Shown: piece by piece, positions 1-8,713 of the stretch
Layout of the letters: each line of letters begins with the position of its first letter
How positions within the stretch are numbered: position 1 is the stretch's first letter
Assembly (NCBI GenBank): GCA_017395045.1
Contig: JAFPWG010000021.1
Span: 1 to 64,000, forward strand
Origin: Bacteroidales bacterium
GTDB lineage: Bacteria; Bacteroidota; Bacteroidia; Bacteroidales; UBA932
Direction of reading: 5' to 3'
DNA: 64,000 bases
Made by a program: the position numbers and the translations under genes
Notes under the pieces: model-generated
The model's database searches: none
The model's input: the letters and a program-made list of their open reading frames with translations, nothing else
Told to the model about the DNA's origin: nothing

Positions 1-99
1 TAGCGGTGAGGTTCCACCTCTTCCCATTCCGAACAGAGCAGTTAAGCTCACCCGCGCCGATGGTACTGACCCACCAGTTGGGAGAGTAGGTCGCCGCCG
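1..99 (+). rRNA. rrf: 5S ribosomal RNA, 5' end cut by the window
   Basis: The sequence matches the conserved 5S core: CCATTCCGAACAGAGCAG near 25-42, a GCGCCGATGGTACTG block at 54-68, and the 3' GGGAGAGTAGGTCGCCGCC end at 80-98. The first dozen or so bases of the molecule lie before the window. It is the last gene of an rRNA operon running on the + strand, followed directly by a terminator hairpin. The exact 3' end is estimated. Confidence 0.96.
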
Positions 100-108
100 T
101 TCTTCGGG

Positions 109-140
109 AGCCCGGACGTCGAAAGACGCCCGGGCTTCTT
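109..140 (+). terminator. rRNA operon terminator hairpin
   Basis: A 12-position stem, AGCCCGGACGTC at 109-120 against GACGCCCGGGCT at 125-136, closes a GAAA tetraloop with a single A-C mismatch. It is followed by a short T-rich stretch. It sits 9 nt after the 5S 3' end, where an rRNA operon terminator is expected. Confidence 0.85.
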
Positions 141-183
141 CGTATATATAAGAGTGTGAGTTGTTGTCGTGCGTCGGGGCGGT

Positions 184-212
184 CTATACGTCCCAAAATG
201 TGGGACGTATAG
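184..212. repeat. Perfect 12-bp inverted repeat, 5-nt loop
   Basis: CTATACGTCCCA (184-195) and TGGGACGTATAG (201-212) are exact reverse complements separated by AAATG. No T-run follows, so it is not an obvious intrinsic terminator. It lies between the rRNA terminator and the small ABC operon and could be an operator or an mRNA hairpin for that operon. I saw no second copy in the window. Confidence 0.7.
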
Positions 213-253
213 CGCACTTTCCTGGCAGGAATGGTATTTGCAGGATCAGGGGT

Positions 254-571
254 ATGGCTTCGAGGGTGGAGAAGGTGCTGCTGACGGCAGGTTATGGGAA
301 GGGACTGCTTGTTCTGGGCGGTCTTTTCAATGTTGTATGCGTCACACTACTGGCGGCGTCGTTTTCGTTTGCCGGGGTAGTTTATTCATTCATACTGAAA
401 ACAGTATTCACGGCAGTGGTCCTGTACCTGCGGAAACAATTCGAGAAGCGGGACGCCGTGTTCTTCTATATCAATCTGGGTTTGACGCGCCGGGGGATGA
501 TGACGGCCGTGTTGGCGGCTGACTTCCTGGCATTGGCGATCCTGCTCGTAATCGTGATGCTGGTGCAATGA
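254..571 (+). CDS. Small three-helix membrane protein paired with an ABC ATPase
   Basis: This is a 105-residue protein beginning MASRVEKVLL. The frame is open back to a TTG at 161, but the upstream part crosses the inverted repeat and is not protein-like, so the ATG at 254, preceded by CAGGGG, is preferred. Three hydrophobic stretches (about residues 17-34, 37-55 and 80-104) predict three membrane helices, with a charged loop RKQFEKRD between the second and third. The stop overlaps the ATPase start by 4 nt (ATGA), so the two are translationally coupled. It is much smaller than a usual ABC permease and I recognise no family. A role as membrane partner or anchor of the ATPase is inferred from context only. 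Confidence 0.7.
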   Translation: MASRVEKVLLTAGYGKGLLVLGGLFNVVCVTLLAASFSFAGVVYSFILKTVFTAVVLYLRKQFEKRDAVFFYINLGLTRRGMMTAVLAADFLALAILLVIVMLVQ

Positions 572-1218
572 AACTGGTTGTCGACAGCGTGACCGTGCGG
601 TTTGGGCAGAAGACCGTCCTGAGCGGGGGATACATCACTTCTCAGACCGGGATGGTTACGGGGCTGCTGGGAAGGAACGGTGCCGGGAAATCGTGCATGT
701 TCCGGGCTCTGATGGGAGGACTGAAGGTGGAATACGTGATTGTGAACATTGACGGAGAACCGATTGACCTGAAACGTATCGGCCGTAGGATCAAGTACTT
801 GCCGCAGGGAAGGATGATCCCGGAGGGTATGACCCTCAAACGGGCGTTCGAGTTGTACCGGGTGGATTTCTGGGAATTCGCCCTGCAGTTTCCGCAATTT
901 ACGAGATACGCTTATTCGCGGTTGTGGGAAATGTCCGGCGGTGAGGCACGGTTGGCGGAATTGTATCTTGTCCTGATGACGGACGGGGATTTCTGCATCC
1001 TGGACGAGCCGTTCTCCCAGATCGCCCCCTTGCATATCGAAGCGGTCCAACGGATGATCCGGGAAAAGAGCCGTGAGAAGGGAATCATCGTCACCGACCA
1101 CAACTACGAGGCGATTTCACAAGTGACGGACAATCTGTTCGTCATCGCCGACGGCTACACGTTCCCGGTGGAAAGCCGCGACGACCTGGTCCGGCACGGA
1201 TACTTGCGACCGGCGTAG
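568..1218 (+). CDS. ABC transporter ATP-binding protein, function unknown
   Basis: This 216-residue ATPase has Walker A GRNGAGKS at residues 35-42, a Q-loop in YLPQG, a signature motif written MSGGEARLAE (the fourth residue, normally Q/E-L, is divergent), Walker B FCILDEP and an H-loop in VTDHNY. The YLPQ and TDHN features resemble LptB/LivF-type ATPases more than MacB-type ones. Its only apparent partner is the overlapping three-helix protein upstream, and no periplasmic or typical permease gene follows. Substrate and direction of transport cannot be read from the sequence. The next gene has its own promoter, so this pair is probably a two-gene unit. Confidence 0.85.
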   Translation: MKLVVDSVTVRFGQKTVLSGGYITSQTGMVTGLLGRNGAGKSCMFRALMGGLKVEYVIVNIDGEPIDLKRIGRRIKYLPQGRMIPEGMTLKRAFELYRVDFWEFALQFPQFTRYAYSRLWEMSGGEARLAELYLVLMTDGDFCILDEPFSQIAPLHIEAVQRMIREKSREKGIIVTDHNYEAISQVTDNLFVIADGYTFPVESRDDLVRHGYLRPA

Positions 1219-1248
1219 GGGACCCTGCAGATAATCGGTGAAAATGAT

Positions 1249-1256
1249 TATCTTTG
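1249..1256 (+). promoter_or_regulatory. -7 promoter element (TATCTTTG) for the S46 peptidase
   Basis: TATCTTTG matches the Bacteroidetes -7 consensus TAnnTTTG and ends 24 nt before the ATG at 1281. No clear -33 TTTG is seen 19-21 bp upstream. The bases just before it, GAAAATGATTA, recur before the -7 element at 41560. Confidence 0.65.
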
Positions 1257-1280
1257 TATGATAACCAATCACTGATTTCC

Positions 1281-3353
1281 ATGAAAAGGACCGTCTTTTT
1301 CTTTTTGGGGCTGATTCTGGCCGTCCTCCCCGCCAAAGCCGATGAGGGAATGTGGCTTCCATCGCTGATTTCCCAGCGGATCGGGGACATGCAGGCCAAG
1401 GGATTCAAGCTGAGCGCCGAAGATGTGTACAGCGTGAACCAGGCTTCGCTCAAGGATGCCGTGGTGCTGTTCGGATCGGGCTGCACCGGCGAACTGGTTT
1501 CCGATGAAGGCCTTCTCCTGACGAACCACCATTGCGGTTACGGCTATATCCAGAAGCACAGCAGCGTGGAGCACGATTACCTGAAAGACGGATTCTGGGC
1601 GCTCAACCGGGGGGAGGAACTGCCGAATCCCGGATTGACCGTCAGCTTCCTGGACCGGATGGACGACGTCACCGCCCTGGTCCTCAAGGGATATGACCCG
1701 TCAATGACGGAAGCGCAGCGTGATTCCGTCGTCCGGGCCAATTCCAGCCGGCTCGCCGCCGAGAATGCAGATCCTTCCAAAGGATTGACAGCCAACGTAG
1801 AAGCCCTTTTCTACGGCAATCAGTACTTCCTGTTCGTGTTCCGGGTGTTCCGCGATGTCCGGCTGGTAGGCGCTCCGCCGTCTTCCATCGGCAAGTTCGG
1901 AGGCGATACCGACAACTGGATGTGGCCGCGCCACACGGGTGATTTCTCGATCTTCCGCGTGTATGCAGGCAAGGACAACGAACCGGCCGATTACAGCCCG
2001 GACAATGTACCTTATCATCCGAAGAAATTCTTCAAAATCTCCCGTGCAGGCGTTCAGGAAGGCGATTTTACCTTTGTGTACGGTTGCCCCGGCAGCACGC
2101 AGGAATACGTCATGTCCGAGCAGGTTAAATACGTTTCAGAGCTGTCCGATCCCCAGAAGATCGCACTCCGCACCCAGCGGCTGGACATCCAGAAGAAGTA
2201 TATGTTGCAGGACCAGGCGGTCCGCATCCAGTATTCTTCCAAGAACGCTTCCGTGTCCAATGCGTGGAAAAAGTGGCAGGGCGAGGAGAAAGGCATCAAG
2301 AAGATGCATACCGTGGCTACGAAACAGGCTTACGAAGCCCGTTTCAAGGAGTGGGCGAAGGGAACCGAGTATGACGGCCTCGTGGAGCGGCTCGGCGATA
2401 TCTACGCCCGTCGGAATCCCACCTATCTGGCTTACGAGTATTACAATGAGACCGTCCGTACCATCGAAGTCGTCCAGTTCGCATCGGCCATCGTGGCCCG
2501 CCTGCGCTCGGGGAATCCTACGAAAGACCTGATCGACAGCTTCTTCAAGGATTATTACCAGCCTATCGACGAGGAAATCTTTGTGGCGATGATGACTTCC
2601 TTCGACGAGAATGTCCCGGATTCGTTCAAGCCGGAATTCTTCAAGGAACTGCTCTCGGAATACGGCAGCGTGGAGTCCTGCAAGGATCTCGTCTTTCGCG
2701 GAACCATCTTCACGGATAAGGAGAAGGTCGAAGCCTTGACGCCGGATGACCTGGAAGAAGTTTCCAAGGATCCGGCATATGCGATGTATGCGGCTTTCTA
2801 CGACTGGTACTCCAACGACCTGGCACCGGTCATCCGTGAAACCGGCGAAGAACTCCGGGTGGCTAACCGTGATTATATGCGGGCCCAGATGGAGTTCGAA
2901 AAGGACCGGGATTTCTACCCGGATGCAAACCTGACTTTGCGTGTCGCCTATGGCCACGTGGAAGGCTACAGCCCTTATGACGCCGCTTATTACCATCCGG
3001 TATCCACCCTGAAGGGAATCATCGAGAAGGACAACCCGGACATCTTCGATTACAACATCCCCCAGGTCCTTCGCGACATCTATGCCCAGGGCGGGCACGA
3101 AGACCAGCCGGTGTGCTTCCTGGCGACGAACCATACCACCGGTGGCAACTCCGGCAGTCCGGTCATCAATGCCGACGGGAACCTGATCGGCATCAACTTC
3201 GACCGCGTGTGGGAGGGAACGATGAGCGACATCGTGTTCGATCCGGAATTCTGTCGTAATATCTCTTTGGATATCAGATATTTACTTTTTGTCATCGATG
3301 AGATTGGACATGCCTCCTACCTCTTCGATGAAATGGTCTTTGCCGATAGATAA
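1281..3353 (+). CDS. dpp11: S46 dipeptidyl-peptidase, DPP11 type (Asp/Glu-specific)
   Basis: This 690-residue exported serine peptidase removes dipeptides from the N-termini of periplasmic peptides. It starts with a signal peptide (MKRTVFFFLGL, cleavage near AKA) followed by the family-typical DEGMWLPSL. The triad is visible: His in TNHHCGYG near residue 84, Asp in PRHTGDF near 221, and Ser in GNSGSP near 624. In S46 enzymes the residue 18 positions after the catalytic Ser sets specificity. Here it is Arg (INFDRVWEG, about 642), as in DPP11, which prefers Asp/Glu at P1; DPP7 has Gly there. An in-frame start at 1254 would fall inside the promoter and was rejected. GH36 follows after 3 nt. Confidence 0.95.
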   Translation: MKRTVFFFLGLILAVLPAKADEGMWLPSLISQRIGDMQAKGFKLSAEDVYSVNQASLKDAVVLFGSGCTGELVSDEGLLLTNHHCGYGYIQKHSSVEHDYLKDGFWALNRGEELPNPGLTVSFLDRMDDVTALVLKGYDPSMTEAQRDSVVRANSSRLAAENADPSKGLTANVEALFYGNQYFLFVFRVFRDVRLVGAPPSSIGKFGGDTDNWMWPRHTGDFSIFRVYAGKDNEPADYSPDNVPYHPKKFFKISRAGVQEGDFTFVYGCPGSTQEYVMSEQVKYVSELSDPQKIALRTQRLDIQKKYMLQDQAVRIQYSSKNASVSNAWKKWQGEEKGIKKMHTVATKQAYEARFKEWAKGTEYDGLVERLGDIYARRNPTYLAYEYYNETVRTIEVVQFASAIVARLRSGNPTKDLIDSFFKDYYQPIDEEIFVAMMTSFDENVPDSFKPEFFKELLSEYGSVESCKDLVFRGTIFTDKEKVEALTPDDLEEVSKDPAYAMYAAFYDWYSNDLAPVIRETGEELRVANRDYMRAQMEFEKDRDFYPDANLTLRVAYGHVEGYSPYDAAYYHPVSTLKGIIEKDNPDIFDYNIPQVLRDIYAQGGHEDQPVCFLATNHTTGGNSGSPVINADGNLIGINFDRVWEGTMSDIVFDPEFCRNISLDIRYLLFVIDEIGHASYLFDEMVFADR

Positions 3354-3356
3354 ACT

Positions 3357-5552
3357 ATGAAAAATGGATTGAAGTGGGGAGGACTGATCCTCCTCATGCT
3401 TTGCGGCCAGATGGTCCTGGCCGCCCCGAAAACCGTAATCCCGGTGGAAACCGGGCATACGCAACTGGTCATGGTTGCGCAGGAGAACGGTGTCTTGCAG
3501 ACATTGTACTACGGCGCGATGATTGCCGACCCCGAGGCTTTCAAGGCTTTCCGGACCGGCCGTGGAACGGACAACGGGGAGGGGCCGATGGCCTATCCCA
3601 CGGCCGGGGGGCGCTACCTTGGACAGCCCGCCTTGCACATCCGGTATGCCGATGGCACCCACAATACGGAATTGTTCTACATCGGGCATGACATCCGTTC
3701 GAAAGGTGACGTGACAACGACTGAGATATGCCTGCGGGACCAGGTGTCCAGCGTGGAAGTGAAGTTGGTCTTCGACGCCTACCGGAAGGAAGACGTCATC
3801 GTCACGCATTCGGAGATCCTCAATGGCGGGAAAAAACCCGTGGAGCTGCTGGACTATGCTTCCGGATCCTTGTATCTGGATGCAAATCAATACCTTCTGA
3901 CTCATTTTTACGGAGGGTGGGCCAACGAGATGAATATCGACAGCGAGGTCCTCACGCATGATACGAAGGTCATCGAATCCCGCCGCGGCACGCAGGTCAC
4001 CCAGTGCAGCAATCCGTCCTTCCTGCTCAGCCTGGATGCAGACCGGCTGCAGGAGAACGAAGGGGAGGTGATTGCGGGCGCTTTGGCCTGGAGCGGCAAC
4101 TTCCGGCTCAGTTTCGAGATGGATGAATCGAACCGGCTGAACGTCCTGGCGGGCATCAGCCCCTTTGCATCGGCCTACAGGCTGGCGGCCGGGAAGACCT
4201 TCGTCACCCCGGATTTCCTGTACACGTACTCGCAGAAGGGCGCGGGGCAGGCTTCCCGCAACCTGCATGCATGGGCCCGCAATTACGGCGTCTATGACGG
4301 TGGGAAAGTCAATCCTACGCTCCTGAACAGCTGGGAGGGTGCCTACTTCTCCTTCACGACCGAGACCCTCCTTCGGATGATCGACGATGCCGCCTCGATG
4401 GGTCTGGAAATGTTCGTCCTGGACGACGGCTGGTTTGCAAAGGACTATCCCCGCAACGGGGACGATGCCGGCTTGGGCGACTGGGAGGTGAATACTGCCA
4501 AACTGCCGGAAGGCATTGATTATGTGGCGTCTTACGCACACGCGAAGGGCCTGAGGTTCGGTATCTGGATTGAACCGGAAATGGTCAACCCGCAGAGCAA
4601 TCTGGCCCGTCGGCATCCCGACTGGATCGTTCAGGCGCCCGGCCGCGAGAAGTATCAGTCGCGCAACCAGTGGGTCCTGGACCTGAGCAATCCGGATGTC
4701 CAGGATTTCGTGTACGGCGTATTCGACAATACGATGAAACTGTCGAAGGACATCGATTATATCAAATGGGACTGCAACCGGACCGTAGCCAATTTCGGCA
4801 GCGAATACCTGGGTGAGCAGCAGGACCGTTTCTTCGTGGAGTACGTGCAGGGTTTCTACAGCATCATGCGGCGGTTGCGGGAGAAGTATCCCGACACCAT
4901 CGTCCAGTGCTGCTCTTCCGGCGGCGGCCGCGTGGATTATGGCGCGTTGAAGTATTTCAACGAGATCTGGACCAGCGACAACACCGATGCCTTGAGCCGC
5001 GTGTACATCCAGTACGCGACGAACCTGATCTATCCCGCGTGCGTCATGGCATCCCATGTCTCCGCCGTACCGAACCACCAGAGCGGAAACGTGACCCCTT
5101 TGAAGTTCCGTTTCGACATGGCCTGTTCAGGCAGGCTGGGCATGGAACTCCAGCCGAAGAACCTCACAGAAAGGGAACGCGCCCTTGCCGACCGCTGCAT
5201 CCGCTCCTACAGGCAGTATCGTGACCTGGTTTTCTCCGGCGATGTATACCGGCTCGCCTCTCCGTACGACGGCGATTACTATGCGCTGATGTATGTGTCT
5301 CAGGATCAGTCCCGTGCAGTGGTGTTTACCTACTGCGTAAAGTACCAGAACCGCGCCGTGGGGGCTCATCCCTTCAGGATGAACGGTCTGGATCCGTCCC
5401 GTAAATACCGTGTGACCGAACTGAATACGGACCGGTCCTGCTGGTGGGGGAGCGGCGAGGTCCACGCCGGTGATTTCCTGATGCACGGCGGCTTCAATCC
5501 GGTCCTCCAGAAGACCTTCGACAGCGCGGTCTTCTATCTGGAAGCGGAATGA
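3357..5552 (+). CDS. Alpha-galactosidase, glycoside hydrolase family 36
   Basis: This 731-residue exported enzyme hydrolyses terminal alpha-galactosides such as raffinose-type sugars. It has a signal peptide (cleavage after VLA near residue 22), an N-terminal beta-sandwich, a TIM barrel and a small C-terminal beta domain. The nucleophile is Asp472 in IKWDCNR and the acid/base is Asp541 in TSDNTDALSR, 69 residues apart as in characterised GH36 enzymes. LDDGWF and WIEPEMVNP are further GH36 hallmarks. It begins 3 nt after the DPP11 stop, so the two exported enzymes are probably co-transcribed. A bidirectional terminator follows. The exact natural substrate is not determined by the sequence. Confidence 0.95.
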   Translation: MKNGLKWGGLILLMLCGQMVLAAPKTVIPVETGHTQLVMVAQENGVLQTLYYGAMIADPEAFKAFRTGRGTDNGEGPMAYPTAGGRYLGQPALHIRYADGTHNTELFYIGHDIRSKGDVTTTEICLRDQVSSVEVKLVFDAYRKEDVIVTHSEILNGGKKPVELLDYASGSLYLDANQYLLTHFYGGWANEMNIDSEVLTHDTKVIESRRGTQVTQCSNPSFLLSLDADRLQENEGEVIAGALAWSGNFRLSFEMDESNRLNVLAGISPFASAYRLAAGKTFVTPDFLYTYSQKGAGQASRNLHAWARNYGVYDGGKVNPTLLNSWEGAYFSFTTETLLRMIDDAASMGLEMFVLDDGWFAKDYPRNGDDAGLGDWEVNTAKLPEGIDYVASYAHAKGLRFGIWIEPEMVNPQSNLARRHPDWIVQAPGREKYQSRNQWVLDLSNPDVQDFVYGVFDNTMKLSKDIDYIKWDCNRTVANFGSEYLGEQQDRFFVEYVQGFYSIMRRLREKYPDTIVQCCSSGGGRVDYGALKYFNEIWTSDNTDALSRVYIQYATNLIYPACVMASHVSAVPNHQSGNVTPLKFRFDMACSGRLGMELQPKNLTERERALADRCIRSYRQYRDLVFSGDVYRLASPYDGDYYALMYVSQDQSRAVVFTYCVKYQNRAVGAHPFRMNGLDPSRKYRVTELNTDRSCWWGSGEVHAGDFLMHGGFNPVLQKTFDSAVFYLEAE

Positions 5553-5554
5553 GA

Positions 5555-5590
5555 AAAGCGGGACTCGCAAGAGCCCCGCTTTCCATTTCA
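5555..5590. terminator. Bidirectional terminator between convergent genes
   Basis: AAAGCGGGACTC (5555-5566) and GAGCCCCGCTTT (5571-5582) pair around a GCAA loop with one mismatch. A's flank the left side and T's the right, so it can terminate GH36 on the + strand and the M16 operon on the - strand. Confidence 0.85.
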
Positions 5591-5601
5591 AGCCATCGGG
5601 A

Positions 5602-8487
5602 TCAATACCCGAAGATCTGCTCCAGGGTGACCTGCTGGACCGGACCGAGGGTCTTGAGGAAGTCAAGGTCCAGGTCGGCGGGATCGCCGAGGATGGAGTA
5701 GACGTAGGTGCGGCCCTTGATCCACTTCTCGTGGGTGGCGCGGATGTCGTCCATCGTCATGGCTCCGACCTTCTCGTACACCTGCTTCTCGCGCGGCTCG
5801 GTGAGGCCGAGCTCCTGCGCGGTCAGGTAACTGTACAGGACGGCGGATCCGAAGGTGCGCTGGGTACGCAGGCGGCCCAGGATGGAAGCCTTCGCAATTT
5901 CCAGGTTCTCAGGTGCTTCCGGAAGGGTTTCGATAATCTCGTCGAAACCTTCGACGGCCTTCCGGAGTTTGTCGTTCTGGGAGGCGATGGTTGCCCGGAA
6001 AGCATAGGTATCGCCCTTGAAGGCGGGACCGGTAAGCCGGGCTCCGGCGCTGTAGGCGAGGGCGCGGGATTCGCGCATCTCCTGGAATACGATGGCGTTC
6101 ATGCCGCCGCCGTAATATTCGTTGAACAGGTCCACATACGGATCCTGGCCGAGGTCGAGGGTTTCACCCCGGTCGGAAAACTGCATGTAATTGAACTGAC
6201 GGGACTGGTAGGGGGCCAGGACCACCTTCGAGACGGGAGTGAGCTGTTTGACGGCATGCGTCTTCTCGAGCGGCTGCAGATTCTCGCACGGATGCGCGGC
6301 GGAAAGCAGCTCCTTCACTTCTTCGAGGGATGCCGGACCGTAATACAGGATCTTGTGCTGCTTGCCCAGCAGGTCCTGGATGGAGGCCAGGATTTCCCCG
6401 GAGGAGAGTCCGGCGACGACGGCGTTCGAAAGCGTACGGGATGCAATGTATTCAGGGCCGTACATCACGTAGTTCTGCAGGGCGCTGTTACAGGCGCGCT
6501 GGTTCTTCTTGGCATCCAGGCGGCTGCGCACGAGGTCCATCTTCAACTGGGTGAGGATGTCCTCGTCGGCCACGGCGTTGCGCAGGAGGTCTTCCACCAT
6601 CGGCAGGGCCTTGGCGATGTTTTCGCTCAGGCCGCTGACGCTGATGTTGGTGGTATTGCCGCCGGTGGAGAGACCGTAGCCGCAGGCCAGGCCGTACATC
6701 TCGGAGGCGAAGGCCTCGGCGCTGCGCTCAGGCGTGCCCAGATAGCTGATATAATCGGCAGCCAGGCTCAGTTTCGGGTCGTTGTCGTCGCCGCGGTCAT
6801 AGCGGAAGGCGAGGGAAGCGATGTCGTTCTTCTCGTTTTTCTTGTACAGCAGGGGAAGTCCGTTCCATTCGGATACGGTCATGTCACGGTCGAAGTCCAC
6901 GAAAACGGGCTCGATGGGAGCGACCTCAGCGGCGGCGATTTCCGCCAGGAAGGTGCTCTGCTTGTCGCGGTTGGTCACGATCGGGGTGATGCGCGGGGCG
7001 TCGATCTTCTTGATGGAGGTGTCCTCGCCCAGGTGCTTGAAGGCGATGGCGTAGTTGTCGGCGCCGAGATATTTGTTCGCCCAGGCCACGACGTCGGCCT
7101 TGGTGACCTTCTCGATGCGGTCCAGCCTGCCCACGGCGACCTTCCAGGGAATCCGGTTGATAAAGGCATCCACGAAGCGGCTGGCACGGCTGCGGTTGGA
7201 CTCCAGGCCGCGCATCTCCTGCAGTTTGTAGTTCGCCTTGGCGGCTTCCACCAGTTCCTCGGAGAATTCCCCGTTCCGGAGCTTGGCGAATTCCGGAAGG
7301 AGGATGTCGCGGACTTCTTCCAGGGTCTGTCCTTCCTTAGGCATGGCCTGCAGCAGGAACAGGCCGTGATCGGCCCGGTCATACGGGAAGGCGCCTCCGG
7401 CCAGGATGGCCTGGTTCTGCATCACATCCAGGTCGATGAGGCCGGCCTGGCCGTTGTACAGGACGCTGGCCACGATATCAGCGATCTCGCTTTCCTGCGA
7501 AGACAGGCCCGGCGTACGCCAGCCCATGAGCAGGAATTCAGCCTCGTTGCCCAGGATCTCCTTCACCTTTGGGGCGGTGATGGGCTCCTCGGGCTTCACG
7601 GTGAAGGTCGGAAGGTTCTTGTTCGGCTTCCAGTCGCCGAAGTACTTCTTGATGATCTTCACCATCTCGTCCGGATTGAAGTCGCCGGAGAGACAGATGG
7701 CCACGTTGTTCGGGACATAGAAAGTGTCTTTCTGCTTGCGGATGGCCATCAGGGACGGATTCTTGAGGTGGTCCTGCGTGCCGATGACTGTCTGCGTACC
7801 ATACGGATGATTCGGGAAAAGCAGGGAGTCGATGGCGTCCAGGGCCTTTTCCGTATCGTCGGTCAGACCCATGTTCTTCTCCTCGTACACGGCTTCGAGT
7901 TCGGTATGGAAACCGCGGAAGACGCAGTTCTTGAAGCGGTCGGCTTCGATGCGCGCCCAGTTCTCGATCTGGTTCGAGGGAATTTCTTCCACGTAGCAGG
8001 TGACGTCGTTGGACGTGTAGGCGTTCGATCCTTCCGAACCGATGATGGACATGAGCTTGTCATACTCGTTCGGGATGGCGATCTTGGACGCCTCGAAGCT
8101 GATGGAGTCGATCTGGTGGTAGAGGTCCAGCCTTTCCTGCGGGTCGGTGAGGGTACGATACACTTCGAAGAGGCTGTCGATGGCCGCGAGCATGGGCTTT
8201 TCGGCCGCATAGTCCTGCGTGCCGAACTGTTCCGTGCCCTTGAACATCATGTGCTCGAGATAGTGGGCGAGACCGGTGTTGTCGGCCGGGTCGTCCTTGC
8301 CGCCCGCGCGGACGGCGATGTAGGTCTGGATACGGGGTTCGTCCTTGTTGACGGTCATGAAGACCTTCAGTCCGTTGTCCAGGGTGTAGATTTTCGCATT
8401 GAGCGCGTCTCCTTTGACGGTCTCGTACTTGTTGCCGCAAGCGGCGGCCAGGACGGCCACCGCAGCGAAAATGAGGAATCTCTTCAT
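5602..8487 (-). CDS. M16 family zinc metallopeptidase (pitrilysin-like), lipoprotein
   Basis: This 961-residue protein has two M16 halves. The N-terminal half carries the inverted zinc motif HYLEH (His75, Glu78, His79) followed by the distal acidic region ELEAVYEEKN. The C-terminal half lacks the motif and is the usual non-catalytic partner domain. MKRFLIFAAVAVLAAAC is a lipoprotein signal with lipid-attached Cys17, so it acts in the periplasm on a membrane anchor. The start at 8487 gives a clean lipoprotein signal and lies 1 nt after the upstream HTH stop; a longer form from 8511 is less likely. It is last in the NfeD-flotillin-HTH-M16 operon. A peptide-degrading role is inferred from the family. 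Confidence 0.93.
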   Translation of the reverse strand: MKRFLIFAAVAVLAAACGNKYETVKGDALNAKIYTLDNGLKVFMTVNKDEPRIQTYIAVRAGGKDDPADNTGLAHYLEHMMFKGTEQFGTQDYAAEKPMLAAIDSLFEVYRTLTDPQERLDLYHQIDSISFEASKIAIPNEYDKLMSIIGSEGSNAYTSNDVTCYVEEIPSNQIENWARIEADRFKNCVFRGFHTELEAVYEEKNMGLTDDTEKALDAIDSLLFPNHPYGTQTVIGTQDHLKNPSLMAIRKQKDTFYVPNNVAICLSGDFNPDEMVKIIKKYFGDWKPNKNLPTFTVKPEEPITAPKVKEILGNEAEFLLMGWRTPGLSSQESEIADIVASVLYNGQAGLIDLDVMQNQAILAGGAFPYDRADHGLFLLQAMPKEGQTLEEVRDILLPEFAKLRNGEFSEELVEAAKANYKLQEMRGLESNRSRASRFVDAFINRIPWKVAVGRLDRIEKVTKADVVAWANKYLGADNYAIAFKHLGEDTSIKKIDAPRITPIVTNRDKQSTFLAEIAAAEVAPIEPVFVDFDRDMTVSEWNGLPLLYKKNEKNDIASLAFRYDRGDDNDPKLSLAADYISYLGTPERSAEAFASEMYGLACGYGLSTGGNTTNISVSGLSENIAKALPMVEDLLRNAVADEDILTQLKMDLVRSRLDAKKNQRACNSALQNYVMYGPEYIASRTLSNAVVAGLSSGEILASIQDLLGKQHKILYYGPASLEEVKELLSAAHPCENLQPLEKTHAVKQLTPVSKVVLAPYQSRQFNYMQFSDRGETLDLGQDPYVDLFNEYYGGGMNAIVFQEMRESRALAYSAGARLTGPAFKGDTYAFRATIASQNDKLRKAVEGFDEIIETLPEAPENLEIAKASILGRLRTQRTFGSAVLYSYLTAQELGLTEPREKQVYEKVGAMTMDDIRATHEKWIKGRTYVYSILGDPADLDLDFLKTLGPVQQVTLEQIFGY

Positions 8488-8488
8488 T

Positions 8489-8713
8489 TTATTGGGGTTC
8501 TTTGATTTCATCGGGAACGTATTCCAGGATGTCTCCCGGCTGACAGTCGAGGGCGCGGCAGATGGATTCCATCGTGGTGATCCGGATGGCCTTGGCCTTG
8601 CCGCACTTGAGGATGGACAGGTTGGCGGGCGTGATGCCTACTTTTTCCGCCAGCTCGCCGGAAGACATCTTCCGGCGTGCCAGCATGACGTCGATATTGA
8701 TGACGATGGACAT
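8489..8713 (-). CDS. Small Cro/C1-type HTH regulator
   Basis: This 74-residue protein is almost entirely one helix-turn-helix domain. SSGELAEKVGITPANLSIL contains the two HTH helices, and the C-terminal ALDCQPGDILEY is typical of the short YozG-like regulators common in Firmicutes and Bacteroidetes. These often sit beside DUF2975 membrane proteins, but none is present here. The ATG overlaps the flotillin stop by 1 nt (TAATG) and the stop is 1 nt from the M16 start, so it is embedded in a tightly coupled operon. Autoregulation of the operon is possible but not shown. Confidence 0.9.
   Translation of the reverse strand: MSIVINIDVMLARRKMSSGELAEKVGITPANLSILKCGKAKAIRITTMESICRALDCQPGDILEYVPDEIKEPQ

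Noticed and set aside
161-253. Longer start for the small membrane protein
   Set aside because: The extra 31 codons read through the inverted repeat, start with TTG and are not membrane-protein-like; ATG 254 has a G-rich stretch just upstream.
5731-8505. Long + strand frame opposite the M16 peptidase
   Set aside because: Gly/Val/Asp-rich mirror of a high-GC gene; the M16 zinc motif and lipoprotein signal are on the other strand.
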